Source of the DNA: Nocardia alba NBRC 108234
Lineage (GTDB): Bacteria; Actinomycetota; Actinomycetes; Mycobacteriales; Mycobacteriaceae
DNA: 64,000 nt
Assembly: GCF_001612665.1 (NCBI RefSeq)
Contig: NZ_BDAX01000012.1
Coordinates: 1-64,000, forward strand
Direction: 5' to 3'
Position 1 is the stretch's first letter; each line of letters begins with the position of its first letter. The translations under genes were made by a program, and so were the position numbers. A model generated the notes under the pieces. It saw only the letters and a list, made by a program, of their open reading frames with translations, did no database searches and was not told the origin of the DNA. Positions 26,666 through 35,439 of this stretch are shown one piece after another.

Positions 26666-27556
26666 TCACTCGAACACGACCGTGCGCCGACCGTGCACGA
26701 GCACCCGACCCTCCAGGTGCCAGCGCAGCCCGCGCGCGAGCACCACCCGCTCGATGTCGCGCCCTTGCCTGACCATGTCGCGCGCATCGTCGGCGTGGTC
26801 GACCCGGATCACGTCCTGCTCGATGATGGGCCCCGCGTCCAGCTCGGCGGTGACGTAGTGGCAGGTCGCCCCGATGAGCTTCACCCCCCGCGCGTACGCC
26901 TGGTGATAGGGCCGTGCGCCGACGAACGAGGGCAGGAAGCTGTGGTGGATATTGAGCGCGCGCCCGGCCCAGTGCTCGCACAGCCGCGCGGGGAGCACCT
27001 GCATGAACCGGGCGAGCACCACGGCGTGCGGATCGTGGGAGTCGACGAGTTCGCGCACCTGATCGAAGGCAGGACCCCGCTCGGCCGGGTCCTTCGGGAA
27101 CGGCACGTGGTGGAACTTCACCCCGTGCGCCTCGGTCATGCCCGCCAGGTCGGGATGGTTGCCGATCACGGCCTCGATGGTCGCGGGCAACTCACCGGCC
27201 TGCGCGCGGCCGAGCAGGTCGTGCAGGCAGTGCCCGTCCTTGCTCACCAGTAGCACCGCGCGCCGCGGCGCACCGGAATCGTGCAGCTGCCACTCGGTCC
27301 CGGGACCGAACTCGGCGGCCACCTCGGCGAAGCGCGTGCGCAGCTCGTCGATCGAGAACGGCACCGTCGCGGCCTGCACGGCCTGACGGGTGAAGAACCA
27401 GCCGATGTCACCGTCGGAGTGGTACCCGGCCTCGGAGATCGAGCCGCCGAATTCGGCGATGAACGAGGAGATCCGGGCGATGACGCCCGGCCGGTCCGGG
27501 CACCCGAGGGTCAGCACGAACCGACGGTCGTCCGAGGTCACAGCGGTAGAACTCAT
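26666..27556 (-). CDS. purU: formyltetrahydrofolate deformylase
   Basis: A 296-aa enzyme that hydrolyses 10-formyl-THF to formate and THF, balancing one-carbon pools and supplying formate for PurT. The N-terminal ACT domain (about 10-90) has LTLGCPDRPGVIARISSFI. The C-terminal formyltransferase-type domain carries LLVSKDGHCLHDLL, the catalytic Asn/His motif NIHHSFLPSF, and the Asp in AELDAGPIIEQD. Length is typical. A hydrolase gene lies upstream on the same strand, with 20 bp between its stop and the purU start. Confidence 0.95.
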   Translation of the reverse strand: MSSTAVTSDDRRFVLTLGCPDRPGVIARISSFIAEFGGSISEAGYHSDGDIGWFFTRQAVQAATVPFSIDELRTRFAEVAAEFGPGTEWQLHDSGAPRRAVLLVSKDGHCLHDLLGRAQAGELPATIEAVIGNHPDLAGMTEAHGVKFHHVPFPKDPAERGPAFDQVRELVDSHDPHAVVLARFMQVLPARLCEHWAGRALNIHHSFLPSFVGARPYHQAYARGVKLIGATCHYVTAELDAGPIIEQDVIRVDHADDARDMVRQGRDIERVVLARGLRWHLEGRVLVHGRRTVVFE

Positions 27557-27576
27557 CCGCCGATTCTCGCAGGCGG

Positions 27577-28629
27577 TCAGGCCAGGGCGCGCACGGGCTC
27601 ACGGACCGAGGCGAGTACCTCGGCCACTTCGGCGTTGAAGAGGTCGAAGCGCTCGACATTGCCGAGATGTCCGGTCGGCAGCACCTTGAACCCGGCGAGC
27701 GTGCCCGCGTCCTGGAGCAGCGCGGCCAGGCGCTCGGCGTGGATCGCGGGGGTCATGTCGTCGCGGTCGCCCGCGAGCACGGTGGTCGGGACCGAGAAGT
27801 TCTTCGCGTCATCGCCAAGATGCAGCTGGGTGAGCAGGAACCCGTAGCGCGAGCGCGTCATCATCGGACAGCCGCGGACCACCGACAGGGCGTAGTCCAG
27901 CTTCTCGCGTGAGGTATCGAGGGTCATCACCTGGCGGGCGAAGATCCAGCGCACCGGTTTGATCGGCGGGAACACCACGGGGGTGCCGAGGATGAGCCTG
28001 CCGAGCCAGTCCGGCGTCGGCATCGAACGGCCGCCGAGAATGCGCAGCGGGATGTTCAGACCGGGAACCATGGTCGACACCTCGACCAGCGAGTGCGCGC
28101 CGGTATTGGTGAGGATCACCGCGTCGGCCTGTTCGGCGACCCGCTCGGGGTAGCGGCCCGCCCAGGCGATGAGCGTCATTCCGCCCATGCTGTGCCCGGC
28201 CAGTACCGCGCGCTGCCCGGGCAGCAGCACCGCGTCGAGCACGTCGCACAGGTCGTCGGCGAGCAGGTTCGTGCTCGGGCGGGCGTAGCCGTTGGTGCTC
28301 TCGCCGTGGCCGCGCTGGTCGTAGGCGACCACGCGGTACTCGCCGGCGAAGGCGTTGATCTGGGCGTTCCAGTATTCGAGCGAACACGTCCAGCCGTGGG
28401 CGAACACGATGACGGGCGCGTCGACCGGACCGTAGGCGTGCACCCGCAGGCGGGCGCCGTCGGCGGTGACGACCGGGATCACCTCGTGCGGCATCCGCGG
28501 CGGATCGAAGGCCGCGATCCCGTGCGTCCGGGTCCGCAGGTCCGCCCGGTGGGCGGCGAGGGTGGTCTGGACCGTGGTGGATACCCGGTCGGCCAGGTTC
28601 ACCAGAGCCGTCGGCAACTTTGCGCGCAT
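27577..28629 (-). CDS. alpha/beta hydrolase, lipase/esterase-like
   Basis: A 350-aa hydrolase. The oxyanion region is IVFAHGWTCSLEYW, followed by VVAYDQRGHGES, the nucleophile elbow LAGHSMGGMTL, an acid around LAGDRDDMTP, and His in LPTGHLGNVERF. The N-terminal 60 residues are helical and may associate with membranes. The substrate is unknown. The ATG at 28629 has AAAGGAG 7 nt upstream. A perfect TetR-type palindrome lies 15 bp before the start, so expression is probably repressed by an unlinked regulator. purU follows 20 bp downstream. Confidence 0.85.
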   Translation of the reverse strand: MRAKLPTALVNLADRVSTTVQTTLAAHRADLRTRTHGIAAFDPPRMPHEVIPVVTADGARLRVHAYGPVDAPVIVFAHGWTCSLEYWNAQINAFAGEYRVVAYDQRGHGESTNGYARPSTNLLADDLCDVLDAVLLPGQRAVLAGHSMGGMTLIAWAGRYPERVAEQADAVILTNTGAHSLVEVSTMVPGLNIPLRILGGRSMPTPDWLGRLILGTPVVFPPIKPVRWIFARQVMTLDTSREKLDYALSVVRGCPMMTRSRYGFLLTQLHLGDDAKNFSVPTTVLAGDRDDMTPAIHAERLAALLQDAGTLAGFKVLPTGHLGNVERFDLFNAEVAEVLASVREPVRALA

Positions 28630-28643
28630 CGGCACACTCCTTT

Positions 28644-28668
28644 GTGTTACTGATAGATACAGTAACAC
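28644..28668. promoter_or_regulatory. TetR-type operator
   Basis: Perfect 9-7-9 palindrome GTGTTACTG-ATAGATA-CAGTAACAC immediately upstream of the ribosome-binding site of the hydrolase gene starting at 28629. It would overlap the promoter or the transcript start, which fits repression. Confidence 0.75.
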
Positions 28669-28705
28669 CGCGTACCACTCACCCGCGAGCCCTTCCGGGC
28701 AGCAT

Positions 28706-28996
28706 TCACCAGCGCGGGCCGCGCTGCACCTCGTCGACCTTCGGGCGCACATCGGCCAGGTACACCCCGGTCGCGATGATCGCGATGAACGACAGCATCC
28801 CCAACCCACCGATGCCGATCAGCAGAAACACCAGCGCACCGCCGAGAATCGCCAACCAGATGGGCTTGGTCATCTTGTCGACGGCGGTGAAGGCATCCGA
28901 CCGCTGCCGCACCGCGTGAATGAGCGCGAACACCGTCGCGCCGAAGGCGCCGATCCACAGGATCAGCAGAATCAGCGAGGTCATCCCATTCACCAT
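28706..28996 (-). CDS. DUF2516 family membrane protein (Rv0476-like)
   Basis: A 96-aa protein with three predicted membrane helices (TSLILLILWIGAFGATVFAL, PIWLAILGGALVFLLIGI, LSFIAIIATGVYLADV). The family pattern AFTAVDKMTKPIWL and the end VYLADVRPKVDEVQRG match Rv0476, which follows hbhA in mycobacteria. Function is unknown. The ATG at 28996 has a GGGGG run about 9 nt upstream; ATG at 28984 is an alternative giving 92 aa. It lies just after the hbhA terminator hairpin. Confidence 0.8.
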   Translation of the reverse strand: MVNGMTSLILLILWIGAFGATVFALIHAVRQRSDAFTAVDKMTKPIWLAILGGALVFLLIGIGGLGMLSFIAIIATGVYLADVRPKVDEVQRGPRW

Positions 28997-29018
28997 GTTC
29001 ACAACCCCCATCATACGA

Positions 29019-29057
29019 ACAGCGGCCCCGCACACACCTGGTGTGCGGGGCCGCTGT
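29019..29057. terminator. hbhA terminator hairpin
   Basis: A 17-bp perfect stem (ACAGCGGCCCCGCACAC) with a 5-nt loop, 19 nt past the hbhA stop. It separates hbhA from the DUF2516 gene. Confidence 0.85.
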
Positions 29058-29076
29058 CAGCGGTGCTGCGCGAAGG

Positions 29077-29742
29077 CTAGACAGTCTTCGGCGCGGCGGC
29101 CTTCTTGGCCGGAGCCTTCTTGGCCGGAGCCTTCTTGGCGGCGGGAGCCGCGGGAGCCTTGGCCGGAGCCGGCTCGGTGGTGACCGCGACAACCTCGGCC
29201 TCGACCACGGCGTCGACCTCTTCGGCCACGACCTCGGCAACAGCCTGAGCCTCGGCCTTGGTGCGGCCGAGCAGGTCGTTGACCTTGGTCAGGGCGTCCT
29301 CGGCACGCGCGGAGGCGTCCTTGTAGAGGGTCTCGACGCGACCGATCTGCTCGTCGACGGCCTGGTTGGCACGCAGCCGGTCGACGGTCTCCTCGCCGCG
29401 AACCGCGAGATCGGCGTAGATGTCGAGCGCCTGGCGGTAGTACTGCTCGGCCAGCTTGCGCAGCTCTTCGGGGGTGAACTTCTCGCGCAGCTCGGCGAGG
29501 TCCTCCGGCAGCTCCGACGGCAGGCCGGAGATGCGGTCACGCAGGGTGTCGAACTGGGCCTGCACATCGGCGGGCACGTTCGCGATGCGCTCGCGGGCCT
29601 CTTCGACACGGGCCTTGGCATCGGTGCCGACAACGCGGCCACGGACGTCGGCGACAACGTCGTTCACGGCGGCGTAGATGGCGTCACCGGCGCCGACGGT
29701 GGCGAACAGCGGCTTGGTCACAGTGGCGGTCTTCTCGGTCAT
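29077..29742 (-). CDS. hbhA: heparin-binding haemagglutinin HbhA
   Basis: A 221-aa surface adhesin homologue. The N-terminal FATVGAGDAIYAAVNDVVADVRG is followed by a long alpha-helical coiled-coil region (about 40-160), rich in Glu and Arg. The C-terminal 30 residues are KKAPAKKAPAKKAAA-type Lys/Ala/Pro repeats, which bind heparan sulfate in the mycobacterial protein; in that genus the lysines are methylated. The Ala/Val-rich stretch before the tail is longer than I recall in mycobacteria. The ATG overlaps the stop of the XRE regulator gene (TGATG), so the two are translationally coupled. The gene ends at a strong hairpin. Confidence 0.92.
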   Translation of the reverse strand: MTEKTATVTKPLFATVGAGDAIYAAVNDVVADVRGRVVGTDAKARVEEARERIANVPADVQAQFDTLRDRISGLPSELPEDLAELREKFTPEELRKLAEQYYRQALDIYADLAVRGEETVDRLRANQAVDEQIGRVETLYKDASARAEDALTKVNDLLGRTKAEAQAVAEVVAEEVDAVVEAEVVAVTTEPAPAKAPAAPAAKKAPAKKAPAKKAAAPKTV

Positions 29743-30188
29743 CAGTCTTCATTCTCCTGGTGTGGCGGAGTGTCAGTTGTCGTGAACGAAACGCCAGTGT
29801 CTCGTCCGTTCCCCCCTGAGCCGGCTTCTTCCCCGTTTTCCCGGCGAAACGACTCATAGATTTCCAGCAACACCTGTTTCTGCCGCTCGGACACCGAGGT
29901 GTCGGCCAGCAGGGCGTCACGGACCGGGCTGTGCGGGCGCTGTTCGAGAAATCCGGCCCGCACATACAACACCTCCGAGGAAACCCGCAGTGCCTTGGCG
30001 ATCTGCGCGAGTACTTCGGCGGAGGGATTACGCAATCCACGTTCGATTTGACTCAGGTACGGATTACTTACCCCCGCCAGAGCGGCGAGCTGACGCAGAG
30101 ACACCTGCGCGCCTTCGCGCTGGGCCCTGATGAAACCTCCGATGTCTTGAGCCGCGTGCGCTACACGACTCTCGGGTTGGTCTGTCAT
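29742..30188 (-). CDS. XRE-family regulator upstream of hbhA (Rv0474-like)
   Basis: A 148-aa DNA-binding protein. The helix-turn-helix spans about 15-75: GGFIRAQREGAQVSLRQLAA, then LAGVSNPYLSQIERGLRNPS, then LAQIAKALRVSSEVLYVRAG. The tail after residue 105 is charged and low in complexity. It matches Rv0474, which precedes hbhA. The ATG at 30188 follows AGAAGG. Its own promoter carries a 20-bp palindrome over the -35 box, so autorepression and control of hbhA on the same transcript are likely. Confidence 0.88.
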   Translation of the reverse strand: MTDQPESRVAHAAQDIGGFIRAQREGAQVSLRQLAALAGVSNPYLSQIERGLRNPSAEVLAQIAKALRVSSEVLYVRAGFLEQRPHSPVRDALLADTSVSERQKQVLLEIYESFRRENGEEAGSGGNGRDTGVSFTTTDTPPHQENED

Positions 30189-30215
30189 CGCTCACCTTCT
30201 GGCGTTGTAAGGCCA

Positions 30216-30248
30216 ATACTAGAACAGGGTGCTAGCTATTGCAAGCAC
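30216..30248 (-). promoter_or_regulatory. promoter and operator of XRE-hbhA operon
   Basis: On the minus strand TTGCAA (30244-30239) and TAGTAT (30221-30216) are separated by exactly 17 bp, a near-ideal vegetative promoter. GTGCTAGCTATTGCAAGCAC (30229-30248) is palindromic at 16 of 20 positions and covers the -35 box. A related half-site TAGCAC lies at 30255-30260. Confidence 0.65.
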
Positions 30249-30343
30249 TACAGTTAGCACTCGGTCGGACAATCATGATTCAGCCCGGCTACCGGGCACT
30301 CGCCCCAGGTCGACAGACCGCACTCGACCCGTCGACGGGCAGC

Positions 30344-31663
30344 TCAGTGGAACAGCAGCTGCGAGATCGTGTAGATGGCCAGGCCTGCGAGCGAGCCGAC
30401 GACCGTGCCGTTGATCCGGATGAATTGCAGATCCCGGCCCACCTGCAATTCGATCTTCTTGCTCGCCTCGTCGGCATCCCAGCGCGCCACCGTTTCGGTC
30501 ACCAATGTGGTGATCTCCGCGGAGTAGTTGCCGACCAGATAGCGCGCCCCGCGATCTATCCACCCGTCCACTTTGCCACGCATCTCCGGGTCGTCACGCA
30601 GGCGCTCGCCGAGCTGCTGCACATTTTCCGACACCTTGCGCCGAAGCGTGGAATTCGGGTCGTCGGCCGACTCCAAGATCAACCGTTTCGCCGCCCGCCA
30701 GGTGGCCTCGGCCATTCCGGTGATCTGCTCGCGGCCCATGATCTCGGCCTTGACCTTCTCTGCCTTCGCGATCATCGCGTCGTCGTGTTGCAGGTCCTCG
30801 GCGAAATCCTGGAGAAAGCGATCGGCGGCACGGCGCAATTCATGATCGGGATCGGAGCGCACTTTCCAGGTGAACTCGACGAGTTCTCGATAGATGCGCT
30901 CGGACAGCAATGTATTGACGAATTTCGGCGCCCACTGCGGCGCGTCCCGCAGCACGATCCGGTCGATCGTGTCCTGCGAGCCCAGCGCCCACTGATGCGC
31001 GCGCTCGGCCAGCAGATCGATCAGCGGCCGCTGCCGGTTGTCGGCGATCATCTCCGAGAGCACCCGGCCCAGCGGCGGCCCCCAGAGCGGTTCGGCGATC
31101 CGCTTGACGATGGTGTTGTCGATGATCTGCTCGACGTCCTCGTCGCGCAGGGTGTTGACCACCGCGGTCAGGATCGTCGCGCTCTCCTTCGCCACCCGGG
31201 CCGCGTGGGCCGGATCGGCCATCCACCGGCCGACGCGCAGCGAGATCTGCGCGGCGTCCAGCCGGGCCGAGACCACATCGGGGGCGAGGAAGTTGGTGCC
31301 GACGAAGGCGCCGAGGCTCTCGCCGAGCTGGTCCTTCTTCTTGCGGATGATCGCGGTGTGCGGGATCGGCAGACCCAGCGGGTGCTTGAAGAGCGCGGTG
31401 ACCGCGAACCAGTCGGCCAGTGCGCCGACCATGCCCGCCTCCGAGGCCGCGCGGACATAGCCCACCCATTCCCCGCCGCCGCCCCGCGATTCGAGCCAGC
31501 GGCACAGCAGGTAGATCACACTGGCCACCACCAGGAAGCTGGTCGCCAACGCCTTCATCTTGAACAGGTCACGTTTCTTGCCCGCCTCGTCGGTCATCAT
31601 CGCGAAGCCGGCGGGCTCGGTGCGCGGCGTGAGAACCGCCGTGTTGCCGGGAGATTTCTCCAT
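30344..31663 (-). CDS. DUF445 family membrane protein (Rv0473-like)
   Basis: A 439-aa protein of the DUF445 (YjiN-like) family. An N-terminal membrane helix (LATSFLVVASVIYLLCRWL) is followed by the conserved block WVGYVRAASEAGMVGALADW and FAVTALFKHPLG with IPHTAIIRKKKDQLG. A long helical region comes next, and a C-terminal helix (GTVVGSLAGLAIYTISQLLF) ends the protein. Function is unknown. ATG at 31663 is given; ATG at 31672 adds three residues. It is divergent from the TetR gene at 31777, as Rv0473 is from Rv0472c. Confidence 0.85.
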   Translation of the reverse strand: MEKSPGNTAVLTPRTEPAGFAMMTDEAGKKRDLFKMKALATSFLVVASVIYLLCRWLESRGGGGEWVGYVRAASEAGMVGALADWFAVTALFKHPLGLPIPHTAIIRKKKDQLGESLGAFVGTNFLAPDVVSARLDAAQISLRVGRWMADPAHAARVAKESATILTAVVNTLRDEDVEQIIDNTIVKRIAEPLWGPPLGRVLSEMIADNRQRPLIDLLAERAHQWALGSQDTIDRIVLRDAPQWAPKFVNTLLSERIYRELVEFTWKVRSDPDHELRRAADRFLQDFAEDLQHDDAMIAKAEKVKAEIMGREQITGMAEATWRAAKRLILESADDPNSTLRRKVSENVQQLGERLRDDPEMRGKVDGWIDRGARYLVGNYSAEITTLVTETVARWDADEASKKIELQVGRDLQFIRINGTVVGSLAGLAIYTISQLLFH

Positions 31664-31776
31664 AGCCCCCATTCTGCTGTGCGCGCGGCGAGTACGCCGC
31701 CGCCAACCCCCTGTGGCGTTGGGCGAGGACCCGGCGAACCGCGCGGTTTGTCGTACGCGCGCGTAAGCATCGAGCT

Positions 31777-32613
31777 GTGGTAAATGCCGCAACGTGGACC
31801 AAAGGAGCGCCACCCCACACCCACGCGCCTAAGCTGTTGACTAAAGACGCCAACATCGATCACAAGGGGGCTGTTCTGTCCACCGAAGACCTTGTCGAGA
31901 TCGGCGAGCAGTCGAGCCGAGCAGCAGTGCGCGGCGGCGGCCAGGCCGACGGCCGGAAACGTCGGTGGCGACAGCACAAGATCGACCGCCGCGAGGAGCT
32001 GGTCGACGGCACGCTCAACGCCATCCGCACGCGGGGCAGCCAGGCGGGCATGGACGAGATCGCCACCGAGATCGGCGTGTCCAAGACCGTCCTCTACCGC
32101 TACTTCGCGGACAAGAACGACCTGGTCCACGCCACCATGCAGCGGTTCATCGAGACCACGCTGCTGCCCCGGGTGTACGGCGCGATCAGCCTCGATGCCG
32201 ACGAATACCAGCTCGTGCGCGCCGCGATGACCGAATACGTCGGCACCGTCGACGACGACCCCGAGGTCTACCGGTTCATCATGAGCAATTCCGCGGGCGA
32301 CAAATCCTCGCTCGCGGAGTTCGAGCGGCTGTTCGCCGAAGTGGTCACCACGGTGCTGGTCGAACGAGCCGGTGACAAGGGCGTGCGCACCGACGGCGCG
32401 CTGTTGTGGTCCTACGTGCTGGTCGGCGGCATCCAGCTGGCCACCCACTGGTGGACGACGACCGACAAGGCCATGCCCCGCCAGGACGTCATCGACTATC
32501 TGACGATGATGGCGTGGAGCGCGCTCGAGGGCATCGTCCGCGCAGGCGGCTCTCCGGCGTATTTCACCGCTCAGCCGCACCTCTTCCCCGAGGTTCCCCC
32601 GCAGCTGCCCTGA
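31777..32613 (+). CDS. TetR-family regulator (Rv0472c-like)
   Basis: A TetR/AcrR repressor of up to 278 aa. The helix-turn-helix is at about residues 70-125: EELVDGTLNAIRTRGSQAGM, then DEIATEIGVSKTVLYRYFAD. The C-terminal ligand domain ends in a helix with YLTMMAWSALEGIVRAGG. The first 30-60 residues are unlikely to be folded, and the true start may lie downstream: AAAGGAG near 31,801 has no in-frame ATG or GTG after it. The GTG at 31777 is therefore uncertain. The ligand is unknown; the divergent DUF445 gene is the likely target. Confidence 0.8.
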   Translation: MVNAATWTKGAPPHTHAPKLLTKDANIDHKGAVLSTEDLVEIGEQSSRAAVRGGGQADGRKRRWRQHKIDRREELVDGTLNAIRTRGSQAGMDEIATEIGVSKTVLYRYFADKNDLVHATMQRFIETTLLPRVYGAISLDADEYQLVRAAMTEYVGTVDDDPEVYRFIMSNSAGDKSSLAEFERLFAEVVTTVLVERAGDKGVRTDGALLWSYVLVGGIQLATHWWTTTDKAMPRQDVIDYLTMMAWSALEGIVRAGGSPAYFTAQPHLFPEVPPQLP

Positions 32614-32741
32614 CCAGCAGCTTCGTGCGCCGGCGGAGGCCGCGGTCTCGACAACGCCGCACGGTTGGCTACGCTGAACCCGGGCGGGACGCTGTGGCTT
32701 GCGTCACCGCCGAGCGCGTCGGCACCAACGGAGGTATCTCG

Positions 32742-34172
32742 ATGGCGAAGAACGTGCCGACTTCCCGGCTTGCCCGCGGGACGAAGCTGGGGGCGGTCGC
32801 GGCGGGGTCGGTCATCCGCTCGAAGAAGACCAGGCTCTCGATGCGCGGGCGCTCGGAAGCCGTGCGGGCACGGATGGCCGAGGAGTCGATGATCCGCACC
32901 ACCGAACAGGTGGTCATGGTGCTCGGCACCATGAAGGGCGTGGCCATGAAGCTGGGCCAGATGATGTCGGTGCTCGATCTGGATCTGGTGCCGGAGGACC
33001 ATCGCGAGCGGTTCCAGCAGCGCCTGGCCGTGCTGCGCAATGCGGCCCCGACGGTGCCCTTCGAGTCCATGCGCGCGGTGGTCGAGCAGGATTTCGGCGC
33101 CCCGCTGACCGAGATCTTCGCCGAATTCGATCCGGAACCGATCGCCGCCGCCTCGATCGGCCAGGTCTATCGGGCCACGCTGCACGACGGTCGGGCCGTG
33201 GCGGTGAAGGTCCAATATCCGGGGGTCGACGCCGCCGTGCGCGCGGACCTGAAAAACCTCACCATGTTCCGCCGGGTGCTGGCCTCGGCGATGCCGTGGA
33301 TCACCCCCGCGGTGCTCGACGAGCTGAAACTGAACATGGAGAGCGAGCTCGACTACCGGGCCGAAGCCGCCACACAGGCCGAGATCGCGCACCTGTACCG
33401 CGAACATCCGTTCATCGTGGTGCCCTCCTCGGTGCCGGAGCTGTCGACCACCCGCGTGCTGGTGAGCGAGTTCGTCGACGGCGACGGTTTCGACGAGATC
33501 CGGAAGATGCCCGCCGCCGTGCGTGATCGGGTCGGCGAGATCATCTACCGCTTCTACGTCGGCTCGCTGTTCAACTTCAACGAGTTCTGCGGCGACCCAC
33601 ATCCGGGCAATGTGCTGCTCGCCCGTGACGGCCGGGTCGCCTTCCTCGATTTCGGGCTGTTCAACCGGATGGACGCCAAGCTGGTCGGCTTCGAGATCCA
33701 GTGCCTGCGCGCGGCCGCCGAGGATCGCGCGCAAGACCTGCGGCAGTTGATGATCGATCGTGGCGTGATCGATTCACCCGAGGAGATCGGCGCCGAGGAG
33801 TGTCTCGAATACGTACTCTCCGCCTCTGAGTGGTGCCTGGTCGACGAGGAACTCACCATCACCCCGGAACTGGCCAGCGGCGCGTTCCTGCTCGCCGTCG
33901 ACCCGAGGGCCAGCGAATTCACCGGCATGAAGCAGCAGAATCTGCCGCCCGAACATCTGTTCTCGCGCCGCGCCGACTTCCTCACCTTCGGCATGCTCGG
34001 CCAGCTCGACAGCACCAACAACTGGCATCTGATCGCCAGGGAATGGCTCTACGGCGATGCGCCGATCACCGAACTCGGTCTGGCTCACCGTGATTGGCTC
34101 GCCACCCACCCACCGAAACCGGTGAAGAAGACTCGTGCTCGCAAGGCGAGCGCACCAGCCACCAAGCCCTGA
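32742..34172 (+). CDS. ABC1/UbiB-family atypical kinase
   Basis: A 476-aa protein of the ABC1 (AarF/UbiB/COQ8) kinase-like family. The KxGQ motif is in GVAMKLGQMMSVLD, the Ala-rich loop is AAASIGQVYRATL, the VAVK lysine is in AVAVKVQYPGV, the catalytic-loop region is FCGDPHPGNVLL, and DFG is in VAFLDFGLFNRMD. In mycobacteria such proteins are associated with lipid or quinone metabolism, but the substrate is not settled. The C-terminal 20 residues are Lys/Ala-rich. The ATG at 32742 has GGAGG 7 nt upstream. The enoyl-reductase-like gene follows 22 bp later. Confidence 0.88.
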   Translation: MAKNVPTSRLARGTKLGAVAAGSVIRSKKTRLSMRGRSEAVRARMAEESMIRTTEQVVMVLGTMKGVAMKLGQMMSVLDLDLVPEDHRERFQQRLAVLRNAAPTVPFESMRAVVEQDFGAPLTEIFAEFDPEPIAAASIGQVYRATLHDGRAVAVKVQYPGVDAAVRADLKNLTMFRRVLASAMPWITPAVLDELKLNMESELDYRAEAATQAEIAHLYREHPFIVVPSSVPELSTTRVLVSEFVDGDGFDEIRKMPAAVRDRVGEIIYRFYVGSLFNFNEFCGDPHPGNVLLARDGRVAFLDFGLFNRMDAKLVGFEIQCLRAAAEDRAQDLRQLMIDRGVIDSPEEIGAEECLEYVLSASEWCLVDEELTITPELASGAFLLAVDPRASEFTGMKQQNLPPEHLFSRRADFLTFGMLGQLDSTNNWHLIAREWLYGDAPITELGLAHRDWLATHPPKPVKKTRARKASAPATKP

Positions 34173-34194
34173 ACCACCTTTCGAAAGGCGCGTT

Positions 34195-35439
34195 ATGCCG
34201 CAGCCCCGCGAATTCGACCTGATCCTCTTCGGCGCGACAGGTTTCGTCGGCAAACTCACCGCCGAATACCTGCTCACCGCGGCCCCGGCCGACGCCAAGA
34301 TCGCCCTGGCGGGCCGCTCGGCGAGCAAGCTGGCCGCCACCCGTGCCGAACTCGGGCCCGCCGCCGCGTCCTGGGAACTCGTCGTCGCCGATTCCAGCGA
34401 TCCCGCGGCGCTGGCCGCGATGGCCGAGCGCACCAAGGTCGTGGTCACCACCGTCGGCCCGTATCTGCGCTACGGCCTGCCACTGCTCGGCGCGTGCGCC
34501 GCGGCGGGCACCCACTACGCCGACCTCACGGGCGAGCCGCTGTTCATCCACGACGCCATCGAGAACTACGAGCAGACCGCGATCGACTCGGGCGCCAAGA
34601 TCGTGAATTCCTGTGGCTACGACTCGATTCCGTCGGATCTGAGCGTGTACGAGATCTACCGCGCCACGATCGCCGACGACACCGGCGAGCTGGAGGACAC
34701 CACCCTCGTCGCCTACCTCAAGGGCGGCATGAGCGGCGGCACCATCGACTCCGGCCGCGCCATGATGGAGGACATCGCGGCCGACTCCACCCGCGGCAAG
34801 ATCCTGGCCCACCCGTATTCGCTGAGCCCGGACCGCAGTATGGAACCCGACGTCGGCCGCCAGTCCGATCAGACGTTGGCCCGCGCCGACACCATCGACG
34901 CCGGCCTGGACGGCTGGGTCACCACGTTCGTGATGGCCTCGCACAACACCAAGGTCGTGCGCCGCACCAACGGCCTGCTCGGCTGGACCTACGGCAAGCA
35001 GTTCCGCTACCGCGAGGTGATGAACGCGGGCACCTCGACCGCCGCGCCGCTGGTCGCCGCGGGCATCGCGGGCGGCCTCGTGGCGGGCATGGCCTCGGGC
35101 GCTGTCCTGTCGAGGGTTTCGTTCGGCCGCAAGCTGCTGGACCGCATCCTGCCCAAGCCCGGCACCGGCCCCGACGAGAAGGCCCGCCGCAGTGGGTGGT
35201 TCACCATGAAGACCTTCGCGCGCACCAGCTCCGGCGCCAAGTACCAGGCCACCTTCTCCGGCACCGGCGATCCCGGCTACCAGGCCACCGCGGTGCTGCT
35301 CGGCCAGAGCGGTCTGAGCCTGGCCTTCGACACCCTGCCCGAACGCGCGGGCGTGCTCACCCCCGCGTCCGCGATGGGCGAGGCGCTCACCGCGCGGCTG
35401 CGCGAGGCAGGCATGACCATCGAGGTCGCGCGCAAGTGA
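34195..35439 (+). CDS. saccharopine dehydrogenase-like (trans-acting enoyl reductase family)
   Basis: A 414-aa Rossmann-fold protein. The N-terminal dinucleotide site is LILFGATGFVGKLTAEYL. VVTTVGPYLRYGLPLLGAC and AGTHYADLTGE follow, then the conserved Cys-bearing VNSCGYDSIPSDL. A hydrophobic segment near residue 285 (VAAGIAGGLVAGMASGAVL) may touch the membrane. Mycobacterial relatives include the trans-acting enoyl reductase of phthiocerol synthesis, but most members are uncharacterised. The ATG follows GAAAGG. The stop overlaps the GTG of the methyltransferase gene (GTGA). Confidence 0.82.
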   Translation: MPQPREFDLILFGATGFVGKLTAEYLLTAAPADAKIALAGRSASKLAATRAELGPAAASWELVVADSSDPAALAAMAERTKVVVTTVGPYLRYGLPLLGACAAAGTHYADLTGEPLFIHDAIENYEQTAIDSGAKIVNSCGYDSIPSDLSVYEIYRATIADDTGELEDTTLVAYLKGGMSGGTIDSGRAMMEDIAADSTRGKILAHPYSLSPDRSMEPDVGRQSDQTLARADTIDAGLDGWVTTFVMASHNTKVVRRTNGLLGWTYGKQFRYREVMNAGTSTAAPLVAAGIAGGLVAGMASGAVLSRVSFGRKLLDRILPKPGTGPDEKARRSGWFTMKTFARTSSGAKYQATFSGTGDPGYQATAVLLGQSGLSLAFDTLPERAGVLTPASAMGEALTARLREAGMTIEVARK

